Assembly: GCA_900315455.1 (NCBI GenBank) | Contig: OMZE01000022.1 | Coordinates: forward strand, 1 to 64,000 | Length of the DNA stretch: 64,000 nt | DNA from: an uncultured Prevotellaceae bacterium | GTDB taxonomy: Bacteria; Bacteroidota; Bacteroidia; Bacteroidales; Bacteroidaceae | Reading direction: 5' to 3' | Translations under genes and position numbers: made by a program | In this document: piece by piece, positions 17,905-27,035 of the stretch | Layout of the letters: every line of letters begins with the position of its first letter | Numbering within the stretch: the first letter of the stretch is position 1 | The notes under the pieces: generated by a model | What the model was told of the DNA's origin: nothing | Seen by the model: only the letters and a program-made list of their open reading frames with translations | The model's database searches: none

Positions 17905-17959
17905 GGCACCTAAAAGCCGATTTTATCCCCAAACTTGCTCGTATCTTGTTTTTTTTGAG

Positions 17960-17967
17960 TATTTTTG
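17960..17967 (+). promoter_or_regulatory. -7 element of the rfbC-ugd pair
   Basis: TATTTTTG, followed by C, 28 bases before the rfbC ATG. A TTG at 17935-17937 lies 22 bases upstream, slightly long. Confidence 0.5.
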
Positions 17968-17994
17968 CAGCCAAAATGCTCAAAAGTCAGAAAT

Positions 17995-18567
17995 ATGGAC
18001 ATTATCAAAACAGATATAGAAGGCGTCGTCGTGTTGAAACCGCGTGTTTTCGAGGACGACAGAGGTTATTTTTACGAATCGTATTCTAAAAGAGAATTCG
18101 ACAAGTTGGTTAGACCGGTGGATTTCGTGCAAGACAACCAGAGCAAGTCGAGTTATGGCGTGCTTCGTGGGTTGCACTATCAGAAATGGCCTTTCTGCCA
18201 GAGCAAACTCGTGAGGGTGATAAAGGGCAAAGTGCTCGACGTGGCAGTGGATATCAGGAAAAACTCTCCTACTTTTGGGAAGAGTGTCGCCGTGGAACTC
18301 TCTGCCGAAAACCGTCTGATGCTCTTCATTCCCAGGGGGTTCGCCCATGGTTTCAGCGTGCTCTCCGAAGAAGCCGTCTTCCAATACAAGTGCGATGAGT
18401 TCTACCATCCTGAGAGTGAGGGTGGTATAGCGTGGAATGACCCTGCGCTCAATATCGATTGGAAATTGCCTGTCGACAGTATCATCCTGTCGGAGAAAGA
18501 CAAGGTCAACCCCTTGTTGGGTGACTCGCATACGCCATTCGATTACAATATCGACCTTTATCAATAA
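17995..18567 (+). CDS. rfbC: dTDP-4-dehydrorhamnose 3,5-epimerase
   Basis: A 190-residue cupin enzyme. Recognisable blocks are DDRGYFYESYSKREF, FVQDNQSKSSYGVLRGLHYQ (with the catalytic His in RGLHYQ), LVRVIKGKVLDVAVDIR, PRGFAHGFSVLSEEAVFQYKCDE and the end WNDPALNIDW. It makes dTDP-4-keto-L-rhamnose for surface polysaccharide. The ATG at 17995 is preferred because the promoter element at 17960-17967 overlaps any longer reading frame. It stands before ugd with 49 bases between; rfbA, rfbB and rfbD are not in the window. Confidence 0.93.
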   Translation: MDIIKTDIEGVVVLKPRVFEDDRGYFYESYSKREFDKLVRPVDFVQDNQSKSSYGVLRGLHYQKWPFCQSKLVRVIKGKVLDVAVDIRKNSPTFGKSVAVELSAENRLMLFIPRGFAHGFSVLSEEAVFQYKCDEFYHPESEGGIAWNDPALNIDWKLPVDSIILSEKDKVNPLLGDSHTPFDYNIDLYQ

Positions 18568-18616
18568 TTCATTTAATATTTCATGGCATTTGCCAGACAA
18601 TTCTAACTGATTAAAT

Positions 18617-19930
18617 ATGAATATAGCAGTAGTAGGTACGGGATATGTGGGTCTCGTCAGTGGTGCTTGCTTTGCCGACATGGGTGTTCATGTGACTTGT
18701 GTCGACATCGACGAGCGGAAAATCGATAACTTGAAAAATGGAGTAGTGCCCATCTACGAGCCAGGACTCGACGTTATGGTACGCCGCAATGTGGAAGCAG
18801 GACGCCTGAAGTTCACTACCAGTCTGAAAGAGGTCATAGATGAGGTGTCTATCGTGTTCAGCGCCGTGGGAACCCCTCCCGACGAGGATGGCTCTGCCGA
18901 CTTGAAATATGTGGTCAATGTGGCGAGGGAGTTCGGACAGCATATCAAGCGCTATACGGTGCTGGTCACCAAGTCAACCGTTCCCGTGGGAACGGCGAAA
19001 AAGGTCAAGGCTGTGATTCAGGAAGAGTTGGATAAGAGAGGCGCCGACATCCCCTTCGACGTGGCTTCCAACCCCGAGTTCCTCAAGGAAGGAGCAGCCA
19101 TCAAGGATTTCACTAGTCCCGACAGGGTGATTGTCGGTGTGGAGTCGGAGAGGGCTCGTTCGCTCATGACGCGTCTCTACCGTCCGCTCATGCTCAACAA
19201 CTTCAGGGTGATTTTCACTGATATCCCCTCGGCCGAGATGATAAAATATGCCGCCAACTCCATGTTGGCCACACGTATCAGTTTCATGAACGACATCGCC
19301 AATCTCTGCGAGATTGTAGGGGCCGACGTGGAGATGGTGCGTCAGGGTATTGGTGCTGATACGCGCATCGGAAGGAAATTCCTTTATCCTGGTTGTGGCT
19401 ACGGAGGAAGTTGTTTCCCCAAGGATGTGAAGGCACTCATCAAGACTGCCGAGAAGAACGGTTATGACATGCAGGTGCTCAAGGCCGTGGAAGACGTCAA
19501 CGAGCGCCAGAAAAAGGTGGTGTTCGGCAAACTGAAGACGTATTACAAGGGCGACCTGAAAGGGAAGACCATCGCGGTGTGGGGACTGGCGTTCAAGCCT
19601 GATACCGACGACATGCGTGAGGCAACCTCATTGGTCACCATCCAGTTGCTGCTCGATGCCGGCTGCCGTGTGCGGGTCTTCGACCCCGTGGCCATGGAGG
19701 AGTGCAAACGCAGGATTGGCGACAAGGTGGAGTATGCCAAGGATATGTATGATGCCGTTCTTGATGCCGATGCCATGTTGCTGCTCACGGAGTGGAAACA
19801 ATTCCGCCTTCCGAGTTGGGGCGTGATGAAGAAGACCATGAAGAACGCCCTGGTCATCGACGGTCGCAATATCTACGACAAAGAAGAACTCGAAGAATAC
19901 GGCTTCGAGTATCACTGTATAGGAAAATAA
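18617..19930 (+). CDS. ugd: UDP-glucose 6-dehydrogenase
   Basis: A 437-residue enzyme that oxidises UDP-glucose to UDP-glucuronate with two NAD+. The N-terminal Rossmann motif is MNIAVVGTGYVGLVSGACFA, the substrate domain holds NPEFLKEGAAIKDF, and the catalytic Cys lies in YPGCGYGGSCFPKD (about residue 265). The C-terminal domain (AVWGLAFKPDTDDMREA) is complete, and length matches the family. It follows rfbC in the same direction and supplies precursors for capsule or exopolysaccharide. Confidence 0.95.
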   Translation: MNIAVVGTGYVGLVSGACFADMGVHVTCVDIDERKIDNLKNGVVPIYEPGLDVMVRRNVEAGRLKFTTSLKEVIDEVSIVFSAVGTPPDEDGSADLKYVVNVAREFGQHIKRYTVLVTKSTVPVGTAKKVKAVIQEELDKRGADIPFDVASNPEFLKEGAAIKDFTSPDRVIVGVESERARSLMTRLYRPLMLNNFRVIFTDIPSAEMIKYAANSMLATRISFMNDIANLCEIVGADVEMVRQGIGADTRIGRKFLYPGCGYGGSCFPKDVKALIKTAEKNGYDMQVLKAVEDVNERQKKVVFGKLKTYYKGDLKGKTIAVWGLAFKPDTDDMREATSLVTIQLLLDAGCRVRVFDPVAMEECKRRIGDKVEYAKDMYDAVLDADAMLLLTEWKQFRLPSWGVMKKTMKNALVIDGRNIYDKEELEEYGFEYHCIGK

Positions 19931-19985
19931 GTTCGGCAAGGCAGATTGACAATTACTGCTTAGCGGCGAGTATCGGCCGAATCTG

Positions 19986-20040
19986 AAATGTCGTGCAAGT
20001 TTAGAGTAAGGTTTTTTGCTCTTGACTTGCACGACATTTT
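19986..20040. terminator. Long stem-loop between ugd and glmS
   Basis: AAATGTCGTGCAAGT (19986-20000) pairs perfectly over 15 bases with ACTTGCACGACATTT (20025-20039), enclosing 24 bases that include TAGAG/CTCTT pairing. The convergent setting suits a terminator; the stem is longer than most in this window and the following T-run is short. Confidence 0.6.
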
Positions 20041-20052
20041 GTAATCTACAAA

Positions 20053-20129
20053 TTCAATTTTCAATTTTCAATCTTCAATCTTCAATTTTCAATTTTCAAT
20101 TTTCAATTTTCAATCTTCAATCTTCAATT
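20053..20129 (-). repeat. 11-unit heptad tandem array after glmS
   Basis: Eleven perfectly phased 7-base units, TTCAATT or TTCAATC on the plus strand (AATTGAA/GATTGAA in the glmS direction). The array ends at 20129, directly abutting the glmS stop codon (20130-20132). Confidence 0.9.
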
Positions 20130-21986
20130 TCATTCCACCGTTACGCTCTTGGCCAGATTGCGGGGTTGGTCTACATTCAGACCCTTCACTACTGCCACAT
20201 GATAGGCAATCAGTTGCAAGGGGATGACGGAGAGCAATGGTGCCAGTGTACCCAGTGTTTCGGGTATTTCTATGACAAACGAAGAGAGGCGCTTCACCTC
20301 TTGGTCGCCTTCGGTGACAATGGAGATGATTCTTCCGTTGCGGGCAATCACTTCCTGGATATTGCTGATGACTTTCTTGTAAAGGCGATGGTGGGTAGCC
20401 ACGAAAATCACGGGCATGTTCTCGTCGACCAGTGCGATGGGACCGTGCTTCATCTCGGCAGCGGGATACCCCTCGGCATGTATGTAACTGATTTCCTTCA
20501 GTTTCAAGGCGCCCTCCATGGCAACGGGGTAGTTCATTCCCCTACCCATGTAGAGGGTGTTGCGGGCGTAGGTGAGCGTGCGGGCGATGTCACGGATATG
20601 GTCGTTCTGGGCGAGGATGCGCTCTATCTTCTCTGGAATGTGCGACAATTCCTCGATATTCTCCTCGTATTGGCTTTGGTCAAGGGTTCCCAGTTCATGC
20701 CCCAGTGCTAGGGCAAACAGCGTGAGCACCGTCACCTGTCCGGTAAACGCCTTCGTCGACGCCACGCCAATCTCCGGGCCTACGTGGATGTAGATTCCCG
20801 TGTCGGAAGCCCGGGCGATGCTCGACCCAACGGAGTTGACAATGCCGAAGCACAGCGCTCCGTTAGCCTTTGCCAGATTGAAGGCGGCCAGGGTGTCGGC
20901 TGTCTCGCCACTCTGCGAGATGGCTATCACGATGTCGTCGGGATGGATGACGGGGTTGCGGTAGCGGAACTCACTGGCATATTCCACCTGTACGGGTATC
21001 TTGCAGAACTCCTCTATCAACTGTTTGCCGATGAGTCCGGCATGCCATGATGTGCCGCATGCCACGATGATGAATCTGTTAGCCTTCATCAGTTGCTCTT
21101 TGTGAAGGTTGATGGCGCTGAGCACGATTTTCTTCTCTGCGGGAAGCAGACGGCCACGCATGCAGTCGGCGATGCAGCGGGGCTGTTCGAAGATTTCCTT
21201 CAGCATATAGTGAGGATAGCCACCCTTCTCCAGTTTGTCGAGGTCGATGTCCACGTCGTGAACATTGGGAGCCACTACCTCGCGAGAGTTAGACAGGTTC
21301 TTGATGGTTATCGATTCCCCACATCTTATTTCTGCCACCTCTTCGTCGTTGAGGTAGACGATGTGCTTGGTGTAGCCGATGATGGGCAACGCATCCGACG
21401 CGAGGAAAAACTCGGATTGGTTCTCACCGATGCCTACCACCAGCGGACTACTCTTACGAGCGCAGATGATGACATCGGGATGCTCGCGGTCGAGAACGGC
21501 GATGGCGTATGCGCCAACCACCCGACGGAGGGCATAGAGCACTGCCAGCCCAAGGTCGAGATGGAAGCGCTGTTGTACGAACTCAATGAGTTGCACGAGC
21601 ACTTCGGTGTCGGTGCTGCTCTTGAAGTGGTAGCCCTTGCCTATGAGATACTCCTTGATGTTGGCGTAGTTCTCGATAATGCCATTATGCACGAGGGCGA
21701 GTCGTCCGCTCTCAGAAAGATGGGGGTGGGCGTTCACCGAAGACGGTTCACCATGGGTTGCCCATCGTGTATGGGCGATACCGATATGTCCAGAGGTGTC
21801 GTGCGAAGCGACATACTCTTCCAGATTCGACACTTTCCCTTTCTCTTTATATACATTGAGATGTGACGATCCATCTATCAGCGCCACTCCGGCGGAGTCA
21901 TATCCCCGGTATTCCAGCCGTTTCAGGCCGGCTATCAGCACGGGGTATGCATCGCGTGTACCAATATAACCTACTATTCCACACAT
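20130..21986 (-). CDS. glmS: Glutamine-fructose-6-phosphate aminotransferase
   Basis: A 618-residue enzyme that makes glucosamine-6-phosphate, the first step toward peptidoglycan and lipid A amino sugars. The glutaminase domain begins MCGIVGYIGTRDAYPVL, with Cys2 as nucleophile once Met is removed, and contains IAHTRWATHGEPSSVNAHPH. Two SIS domains follow (ISQSGETADTLAAF; GRGMNYPVAMEGALKLKEISYIHAEGYPAAEMKHGPIALVDE), ending with the usual NLAKSVTVE. The start is the ATG at 21984-21986; the longer frame upstream would bury the essential Cys2. No glmS ribozyme is seen in the leader. A heptad repeat array touches its stop codon. Confidence 0.96.
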   Translation of the reverse strand: MCGIVGYIGTRDAYPVLIAGLKRLEYRGYDSAGVALIDGSSHLNVYKEKGKVSNLEEYVASHDTSGHIGIAHTRWATHGEPSSVNAHPHLSESGRLALVHNGIIENYANIKEYLIGKGYHFKSSTDTEVLVQLIEFVQQRFHLDLGLAVLYALRRVVGAYAIAVLDREHPDVIICARKSSPLVVGIGENQSEFFLASDALPIIGYTKHIVYLNDEEVAEIRCGESITIKNLSNSREVVAPNVHDVDIDLDKLEKGGYPHYMLKEIFEQPRCIADCMRGRLLPAEKKIVLSAINLHKEQLMKANRFIIVACGTSWHAGLIGKQLIEEFCKIPVQVEYASEFRYRNPVIHPDDIVIAISQSGETADTLAAFNLAKANGALCFGIVNSVGSSIARASDTGIYIHVGPEIGVASTKAFTGQVTVLTLFALALGHELGTLDQSQYEENIEELSHIPEKIERILAQNDHIRDIARTLTYARNTLYMGRGMNYPVAMEGALKLKEISYIHAEGYPAAEMKHGPIALVDENMPVIFVATHHRLYKKVISNIQEVIARNGRIISIVTEGDQEVKRLSSFVIEIPETLGTLAPLLSVIPLQLIAYHVAVVKGLNVDQPRNLAKSVTVE

Positions 21987-22188
21987 ATATAATAATGTAA
22001 TCAAGTTTAACTTATCGAAGGGGAGTTAATGGATTCCCATTCTTCTGAGTTGAGTGATAATACATTTCATAAACACACGATATTGTTGAATTATTGTTTT
22101 AAAGGCCAAAAAAAATCTACTTTTTGTTGCAATGTGTCAATCTGTGCTAAAAATGACCAAAAAATAAACAAATGTCAACTAAATGTCC

Positions 22189-22196
22189 TATTTTTG
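22189..22196 (+). promoter_or_regulatory. -7 element of the lipoprotein protease gene
   Basis: TATTTTTG followed by C, about 120 bases before the ATG; no clear -33 partner. The rest of the 328-base gap (21987-22314) shows nothing else I can name. Confidence 0.4.
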
Positions 22197-22314
22197 CAGT
22201 TGCAATTGATGATTGGTCATTTCGACGAGATGTGGGAAATCCATTGTGGCTTGTTTCGTTGAAGTTCGTTTGTTGTGAAAAACGACGATATTGTAGAACT
22301 CAAATACTATTGTT

Positions 22315-23418
22315 ATGAAAAAGATGTTAGGTTTCTCTCTTCTTCTCACCCTTCTCCTGCTAGCTTCATGTGGGAAAAGGTCGGCTGAGGAGATTTTTGA
22401 GGAACAGAAGAGTGGTGTGGTGCTTGTGCTCAATCGTTTCTATTATCAGGTGGTCATGCCTGGTGGAAAACGCTTGTTCTTCACAGGTATCGACGGCAAC
22501 GGCAACCTCCAGGGATTTACCAGCGATGAGCAGGAGGCAAGGCGTAATGCGCAGATGCTCAATGGGACAGGTTTCTTCGTCAGCGACGATGGTAAGTTTG
22601 TCACCAACAGGCACGTTGCCCTCACTGATATCGACCAAGACCAGTTGCGTGCCAATCTCGCCAACATCCTCAGGGCCACGCTGATGCAGTGTGCGGTAAC
22701 CGCTCGTCAGGTATTGTCGAAATACAACATGCTCGAAGCCCAGAAGGCACAGTTCATGGAGTATGATTTCTTCGGGAATGTGATTGCCGGCGATGAGGCG
22801 CAATTGTCGCAAATCATTGCTGAGCAAAACAGGCTCAAGCAAGTCTATGAGCAGTTGTCGGAGACAGCGCGGGGCATTCAAACCACCAACTTGAACAACA
22901 TCCAGGTGAGTCCGGTGTGCGAGATAGGCATCTCGTATGATGGGGAGAAGGTGAATAGCCCTGCCGACTTCCTGGTGAAGAACCCCTGCAAGATTATCAA
23001 GGTTTCCGACAAGGAGAATGCCGACCTGGCGTTGCTGCAGTTGGATAGCAAGAAAACCCCGAAAGGTGCTTACGTATATCAGTTTGCCGGTAAGGGTAAT
23101 AAGGCCTATTTCAATGGCGATGACAGCGAGGCGAAACTCAAGATCGACCAGCAACTCTATATGATAGGCTACAATGCCGGTCTTGCACTGGCGAGTACCC
23201 AGAAGGGCATCAGTGTGCAGATGACCAGCGGCAGGGTCACTCAGACGCCCGACGGTGAGCGGGTAACCTATAGCATCCCCACCGTGCAGGGCTCGAGTGG
23301 AAGTCCTATCGTTGATGAAAAGGGTAATGTGGTGGCGGTGAACTTCGCCAAACTCGCAGGAAGCGACAATTTCAATTTCGGTATCCCTTTGGAGCAAATC
23401 CGGGAATTCCTGAAGTGA
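22315..23418 (+). CDS. Trypsin-like serine protease, lipoprotein
   Basis: A 367-residue lipoprotein (signal MKKMLGFSLLLTLLLLASC) with a chymotrypsin-fold protease core of the DegP/S1C kind. The catalytic triad is readable: His in FVTNRHVALTDID, Asp in ENADLALLQLD and Ser in VQGSSGSPIVDEKG. No PDZ domain follows. Between His and Asp there is an insertion of more than 100 residues rich in helix formers (about 107-205, with AEQNRLKQVYEQLSETARG), absent from standard trypsins and possibly a coiled-coil sensor or regulatory arm. The gene stands alone, divergent from glmS and convergent with a barrel protein, with a terminator at 23497-23524. The substrate is unknown. Confidence 0.82.
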   Translation: MKKMLGFSLLLTLLLLASCGKRSAEEIFEEQKSGVVLVLNRFYYQVVMPGGKRLFFTGIDGNGNLQGFTSDEQEARRNAQMLNGTGFFVSDDGKFVTNRHVALTDIDQDQLRANLANILRATLMQCAVTARQVLSKYNMLEAQKAQFMEYDFFGNVIAGDEAQLSQIIAEQNRLKQVYEQLSETARGIQTTNLNNIQVSPVCEIGISYDGEKVNSPADFLVKNPCKIIKVSDKENADLALLQLDSKKTPKGAYVYQFAGKGNKAYFNGDDSEAKLKIDQQLYMIGYNAGLALASTQKGISVQMTSGRVTQTPDGERVTYSIPTVQGSSGSPIVDEKGNVVAVNFAKLAGSDNFNFGIPLEQIREFLK

Positions 23419-23496
23419 TGATTTGAGGGGGAGTTAGAGAGGAGTTGAACCGACATGTGTCCATCCCCCTATTTCCGTAAAGATGATAAAAACGAT

Positions 23497-23524
23497 AACG
23501 GGCTGTCCTTTTGGGCAGCCCGTT
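23497..23524. terminator. Bidirectional terminator
   Basis: AACGGGCTG (23497-23505) and CAGCCCGTT (23516-23524) pair perfectly and the inner TCC/GGG adds three pairs around a TTTT loop. It separates the protease and barrel genes, which converge here. Confidence 0.8.
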
Positions 23525-23568
23525 TGATATATGTTCTCTTTATCTACTTTCTTTCTACTTTCAGGATA

Positions 23569-24255
23569 TTAAAGCAGTTTGATGCGGTATCCTACTGTCA
23601 GCATGAAAACATTCTCTTTGGCATCGCGCAGCGCGCGTTTTCCTGCCTCCGAACCACTTTTCCTCAGGTGGCTGATGGGGAAGCAATAGTAACCCTCGAT
23701 ATTCAGTTTGTCGAGTTCATAACCAAAGCCACCGATGATGTGACCGGCGCGACGGCGCAGGCTGCTCTTGATGTCGGTCGACTTGCCGTCGAGTGTACAT
23801 GTTGCGTTGATATGTACGCCAAACTTGAAGCCAAGAAACATATTCAGTCGGCGGGTAGGGTAGTAGCGCATTTTGTAAATCATGTTGATGTAGTCCATGT
23901 CGTAGTTGTATGGACCTCTTTCCCTGTGGCCTATCACTTCTCCCTCAGAATTGGTAATGGCCAGTTCCTCATCGGTGAGGAAGTTGGCCCATGCGTCACG
24001 CGTTCCCTCCCGGGAATAGTTCAGTTCGAAACTCATACCAAAGTGGTTGCAGAAGTAGGTCTGTATGAAACCACCGAAGACAGGACTGAACTTATAACTG
24101 CCATCGTATTCGGTCATATTTGATGCTGCCACACCGACGGTGGGACCGAAGATGATGTCGAATGGGTCGTGGTAACGGTTCTCGTCACGCCATTCCTGGG
24201 CATGGAGCATACCGAACGACGCTGCCAATAATAGGCTGATGATGATTCTTTTCAT
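23569..24255 (-). CDS. Outer-membrane beta-barrel protein (PorT-like)
   Basis: A 228-residue exported protein with signal peptide MKRIIISLLLAASFGMLHAQ. The mature part alternates hydrophobic and polar residues in strands (FDIIFGPTVGVAAS, FSPVFGGFIQTYFCNHFGMSFELNYSREG, LNMFLGFKFGVHIN) and ends in a typical barrel strand (VFMLTVGYRIKLL). This is the pattern of the small OMP_b-brl/PorT-like barrels of Bacteroidetes. I start at the ATG at 24253-24255 because the signal peptide begins there. A TATCTTTG element at 24301-24308 is a likely promoter. Function is unknown; PorT itself acts in type IX secretion, but homology that close is not claimed. Confidence 0.75.
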   Translation of the reverse strand: MKRIIISLLLAASFGMLHAQEWRDENRYHDPFDIIFGPTVGVAASNMTEYDGSYKFSPVFGGFIQTYFCNHFGMSFELNYSREGTRDAWANFLTDEELAITNSEGEVIGHRERGPYNYDMDYINMIYKMRYYPTRRLNMFLGFKFGVHINATCTLDGKSTDIKSSLRRRAGHIIGGFGYELDKLNIEGYYCFPISHLRKSGSEAGKRALRDAKENVFMLTVGYRIKLL

Positions 24256-24300
24256 GTCAGAAGATTTTGCGCGTGGCGTCATGCCACACGAAATTTTTTG

Positions 24301-24308
24301 CAAAGATA
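24301..24308 (-). promoter_or_regulatory. -7 element of the barrel protein gene
   Basis: TATCTTTG on the minus strand, 46 bases before the start; no clear -33 partner. To its right, 24397-24411 holds the hairpin GGGCTTCGCCCGATG, which recurs at 32777-32791. Confidence 0.45.
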
Positions 24309-24526
24309 CTGCAAACAAAGTGAAAAAAAAAGTATTTATCCGTTTTTTTTCATCTTCGCTGATGAGATAAAAGAAAGATAAAAGGGTGTTAACTCTGGGC
24401 TTCGCCCGATGGAATATGGAAAATAAAAGATTGAAAATAGCGGATGTCTTCGGCTTTCACTGTCATTGTCGTTTCGTGACGATGTTTCTAGCGTTGGGTG
24501 ACGAAAACAAAAACTGTGTTTTTTGT

Positions 24527-24557
24527 TTTGCATTACGCTTTCTTAATCGTACCTTTG
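24527..24557 (+). promoter_or_regulatory. Promoter of the DegT-type aminotransferase
   Basis: TTTG (24527-24530), 19 bases, TACCTTTG (24550-24557). Predicted start near 24564, leader about 47 bases. Confidence 0.65.
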
Positions 24558-24610
24558 CCATGCGTTAGGATAAGTCCTTGGAAAATGACATTGACAAGGA
24601 CTGTTGATTT

Positions 24611-25726
24611 ATGCAGGTTATGATGAGGTTTGTTGATTTGAAGAAACGGATGCAGATGCATGGCGAGGAGATTCGTCACGCCGTGGAAGGTGTGGTGAAC
24701 TCGGGCTGGTATCTGCTTGGAAATGAACTCAGGCTGTTTGAGGAGGCATACGCCCAGTATGTGGGTACACGCTTCTGTATCGGTGTGGGCAATGGGCTCG
24801 ACGCCCTCACCCTCATTTATCGTGCATATATCGAGATGGGATTCCTGCATTCCGGCGATGAGGTCATCGTGCCCGCCAATACATATATCGCGTCCATTCT
24901 CGCCATTTCCGAAAACGGGTTGGTTCCCCGTCTGGTGGAGCCCTCGCCGGAAACCTTTCAGATAGACGATAAGAAAATCGAAACGTGCATCACCGACAAG
25001 ACGAAATCCATCCTCCTTGTCCATCTCTATGGCAGGTGTGCCTATACCGATAGGGTTGGCGCGCTGACAAGGAAATACGGACTGTTGCTCGTCGAGGACA
25101 ACGCCCAGGCCCATGGCTGCCGCTTCGGTACCCAACTCACGGGTTCGCTGGGACAGGCTGCCGGGCATAGTTTTTATCCTACGAAGAATCTCGGAGCCTT
25201 GGGTGATGCCGGGGCTGTCACTACCAATGACCAGGCTTTGGCCGACTGCCTGATAATGTTGCGCAACTATGGTTCCTCGCGGAAATACGTTTTCGATTGC
25301 AAGGGACGAAACAGCCGCATGGACGAGATACAGGCCGCCGTGCTAAGGGTGCGGCTGAAGTACCTTGATGAGGACAACAGCAGAAGGCGCGACATCGCCG
25401 AATACTACCATCGCCATATCCACAACCCATTTGTCACCCTCCCTTTACCTACGTCTGGGGAAGATAATGTGTGGCATCAGTATCCGTTGCTGTGCGAGGA
25501 CCGCGACCGCCTGCAAGACTATTTGGCACAGCAGGGCATAGAAACCCAGGTGCATTATCCCATCCCTCCTCATCAACAGAAGTGCTATACCGAGTGGGCT
25601 CATTATTCGCTACCCGTAACAGAGTATATCCACCAGCATGAGTTGAGTCTTCCCATCGGTCAGGAACTGACAAACGATGAAGTTGCCGCCGTGGCAGAGG
25701 CAATTTCGGGTTTTAAACTAATTTAA
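24611..25726 (+). CDS. DegT/DnrJ/EryC1-family sugar aminotransferase
   Basis: A 371-residue PLP enzyme of the sugar 3- or 4-aminotransferase family. The PLP lysine is in HSFYPTKNLGALGDAGAV, the PLP-binding Asp in LLLVEDNAQAHG, and other family blocks are GNGLDALTLIYRAY, EVIVPANTYIAS and GRNSRMDEIQAAVLRVRLKYL. It transfers an amino group from glutamate to a nucleotide-linked keto sugar, giving an amino sugar for surface glycans; it is closest in look to FdtB/DesV-like dTDP-3-keto-sugar enzymes, though the position aminated cannot be fixed. Three ATGs lie close together (24611, 24620, 24623) and the true start is uncertain. It stands alone, not in a full glycan cluster. Confidence 0.85.
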   Translation: MQVMMRFVDLKKRMQMHGEEIRHAVEGVVNSGWYLLGNELRLFEEAYAQYVGTRFCIGVGNGLDALTLIYRAYIEMGFLHSGDEVIVPANTYIASILAISENGLVPRLVEPSPETFQIDDKKIETCITDKTKSILLVHLYGRCAYTDRVGALTRKYGLLLVEDNAQAHGCRFGTQLTGSLGQAAGHSFYPTKNLGALGDAGAVTTNDQALADCLIMLRNYGSSRKYVFDCKGRNSRMDEIQAAVLRVRLKYLDEDNSRRRDIAEYYHRHIHNPFVTLPLPTSGEDNVWHQYPLLCEDRDRLQDYLAQQGIETQVHYPIPPHQQKCYTEWAHYSLPVTEYIHQHELSLPIGQELTNDEVAAVAEAISGFKLI

Positions 25727-25820
25727 CAAAAGAGAGATGAAAATAGTCTTTGGTGAAGTAGGGGCGTTATCGAAAAAAGCAGTACCTTCGCAGCCTTAAA
25801 ATTAACGACTGATTGGTAAA

Positions 25821-26960
25821 ATGATTATTACGTTCATCCATAATACCTTTTTTAACAGCAGGCACTGGCGGATTTCCCTTCTCGTGCTTGTCGCGACGCT
25901 GCTGCCATTGCGGGGATGGACCCAACAATACGCAGGTTTCATCGACGATGTGAGAAACGGCACTTCCGATTCGTTGATGAACATCAATGGCGTGGAATAT
26001 TACCTGTTGTTTGAGGATTACGAAAACGTGCATTTCCTCTCCCTGCTGTCGGAGAAGAGGGAGGTGCTTGTGCTCGGACCCGCCACACCGTCGGATACGC
26101 TCTATCAAGAGGGCGATTTGTGTGTACGGCTCGGGATAGAGGACATCAGGAAACGGCTGTCTGAAATGGAGAACCACGACATGATAGTGGAAAACAAGTT
26201 TCCTGACCTCTTTACAAGGTGTGAGTCGGTGTCGCCCTGCAATTTCAAGGCTTGCGACACCAACAACTTCGGATACAAGATTGTGGTGGATTTCCCTTCA
26301 GCAGAAGGGGCGCAGTGGGACTTCCTCCGTTTCTGGCTCATCAACTACATCGACAATTTCACCAACCTCGACATGTTGTATTACGACGATGTGTATCTTC
26401 AGCAAAACATCAGTCAGAACACACTGCCCACAGCGGTGCTGAAGCGTGAACATCCCGAGGCTTTCGAGATTGAGGACATCATGGATGGGCAGGCCATTGT
26501 CGATCATTTCCGCGACATCTACATGCGACAGGTGTATTATCTGAAGAATATGGACTTCTCGTTCCCTATGTGTTACTTGCGTATCTTCATCACACCGCGT
26601 TTTGTCAGCAAACGGTACATCACCTTCTTTATTTCCACCAACTATTATTCTTATGGTGCCCACGACCTGCCCCTCGAGAGGTATATCACTTTCGACATGC
26701 AGAAACAGGAGGTTGTCAACAACGTTAACTTCTTCAAGCCTGGGGTCTTGGGTGAGGTAAGGAACATCTTGGCAGGTGTCGTGGCGGAGAAAGGCAATGA
26801 CATCGAGGACAACGATTTACCGCAAGTGTCGGTCTTCGGCAACAACTTGATTTTCAGTTTCCAACCCTACCAAATCGGTTCCTACTCCGACGGCATCTCC
26901 CACTTTGTCATCGACAAGGAGAGGCTGAAGAGGTATATACAGAAGGGAAAAATGTGGTAA
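25821..26960 (+). CDS. Exported DUF3298-like protein
   Basis: A 379-residue protein with a signal peptide (ISLLVLVATLLPLRGWTQQ after a short basic stretch). The C-terminal part (about 280-375) resembles the DUF3298/RsiV-type fold: FFISTNYYSYGAHDLPLERYITFD, LGEVRNILAG and LIFSFQPYQIGSYSDGISHFVID. In RsiV that domain binds lysozyme, but here there is no transmembrane anti-sigma part, so the role is open. The N-terminal 270 residues match nothing I know. A diverged -7 element TACCTTCG (25783-25790) precedes the gene, and a strong terminator follows at 26961-26996, so it is monocistronic. Confidence 0.65.
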   Translation: MIITFIHNTFFNSRHWRISLLVLVATLLPLRGWTQQYAGFIDDVRNGTSDSLMNINGVEYYLLFEDYENVHFLSLLSEKREVLVLGPATPSDTLYQEGDLCVRLGIEDIRKRLSEMENHDMIVENKFPDLFTRCESVSPCNFKACDTNNFGYKIVVDFPSAEGAQWDFLRFWLINYIDNFTNLDMLYYDDVYLQQNISQNTLPTAVLKREHPEAFEIEDIMDGQAIVDHFRDIYMRQVYYLKNMDFSFPMCYLRIFITPRFVSKRYITFFISTNYYSYGAHDLPLERYITFDMQKQEVVNNVNFFKPGVLGEVRNILAGVVAEKGNDIEDNDLPQVSVFGNNLIFSFQPYQIGSYSDGISHFVIDKERLKRYIQKGKMW

Positions 26961-26996
26961 AACGAATCATGGGACGGAGTTTTTGATTCGTTTTTT
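26961..26996 (+). terminator. Rho-independent terminator
   Basis: AACGAATCA (26961-26969) pairs with TGATTCGTT (26984-26992), followed by a T-run to 26996. It closes the DUF3298-like gene. Confidence 0.8.
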
Positions 26997-27035
26997 GAAT
27001 CCTAATATGGGCAGGGTACGCCTTGCGTAAGCCAC

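Noticed and set aside
21987-22314. glmS ribozyme or riboswitch upstream of glmS
   Set aside because: No conserved ribozyme core could be recognised in the leader, and such elements are not typical of Bacteroidetes.
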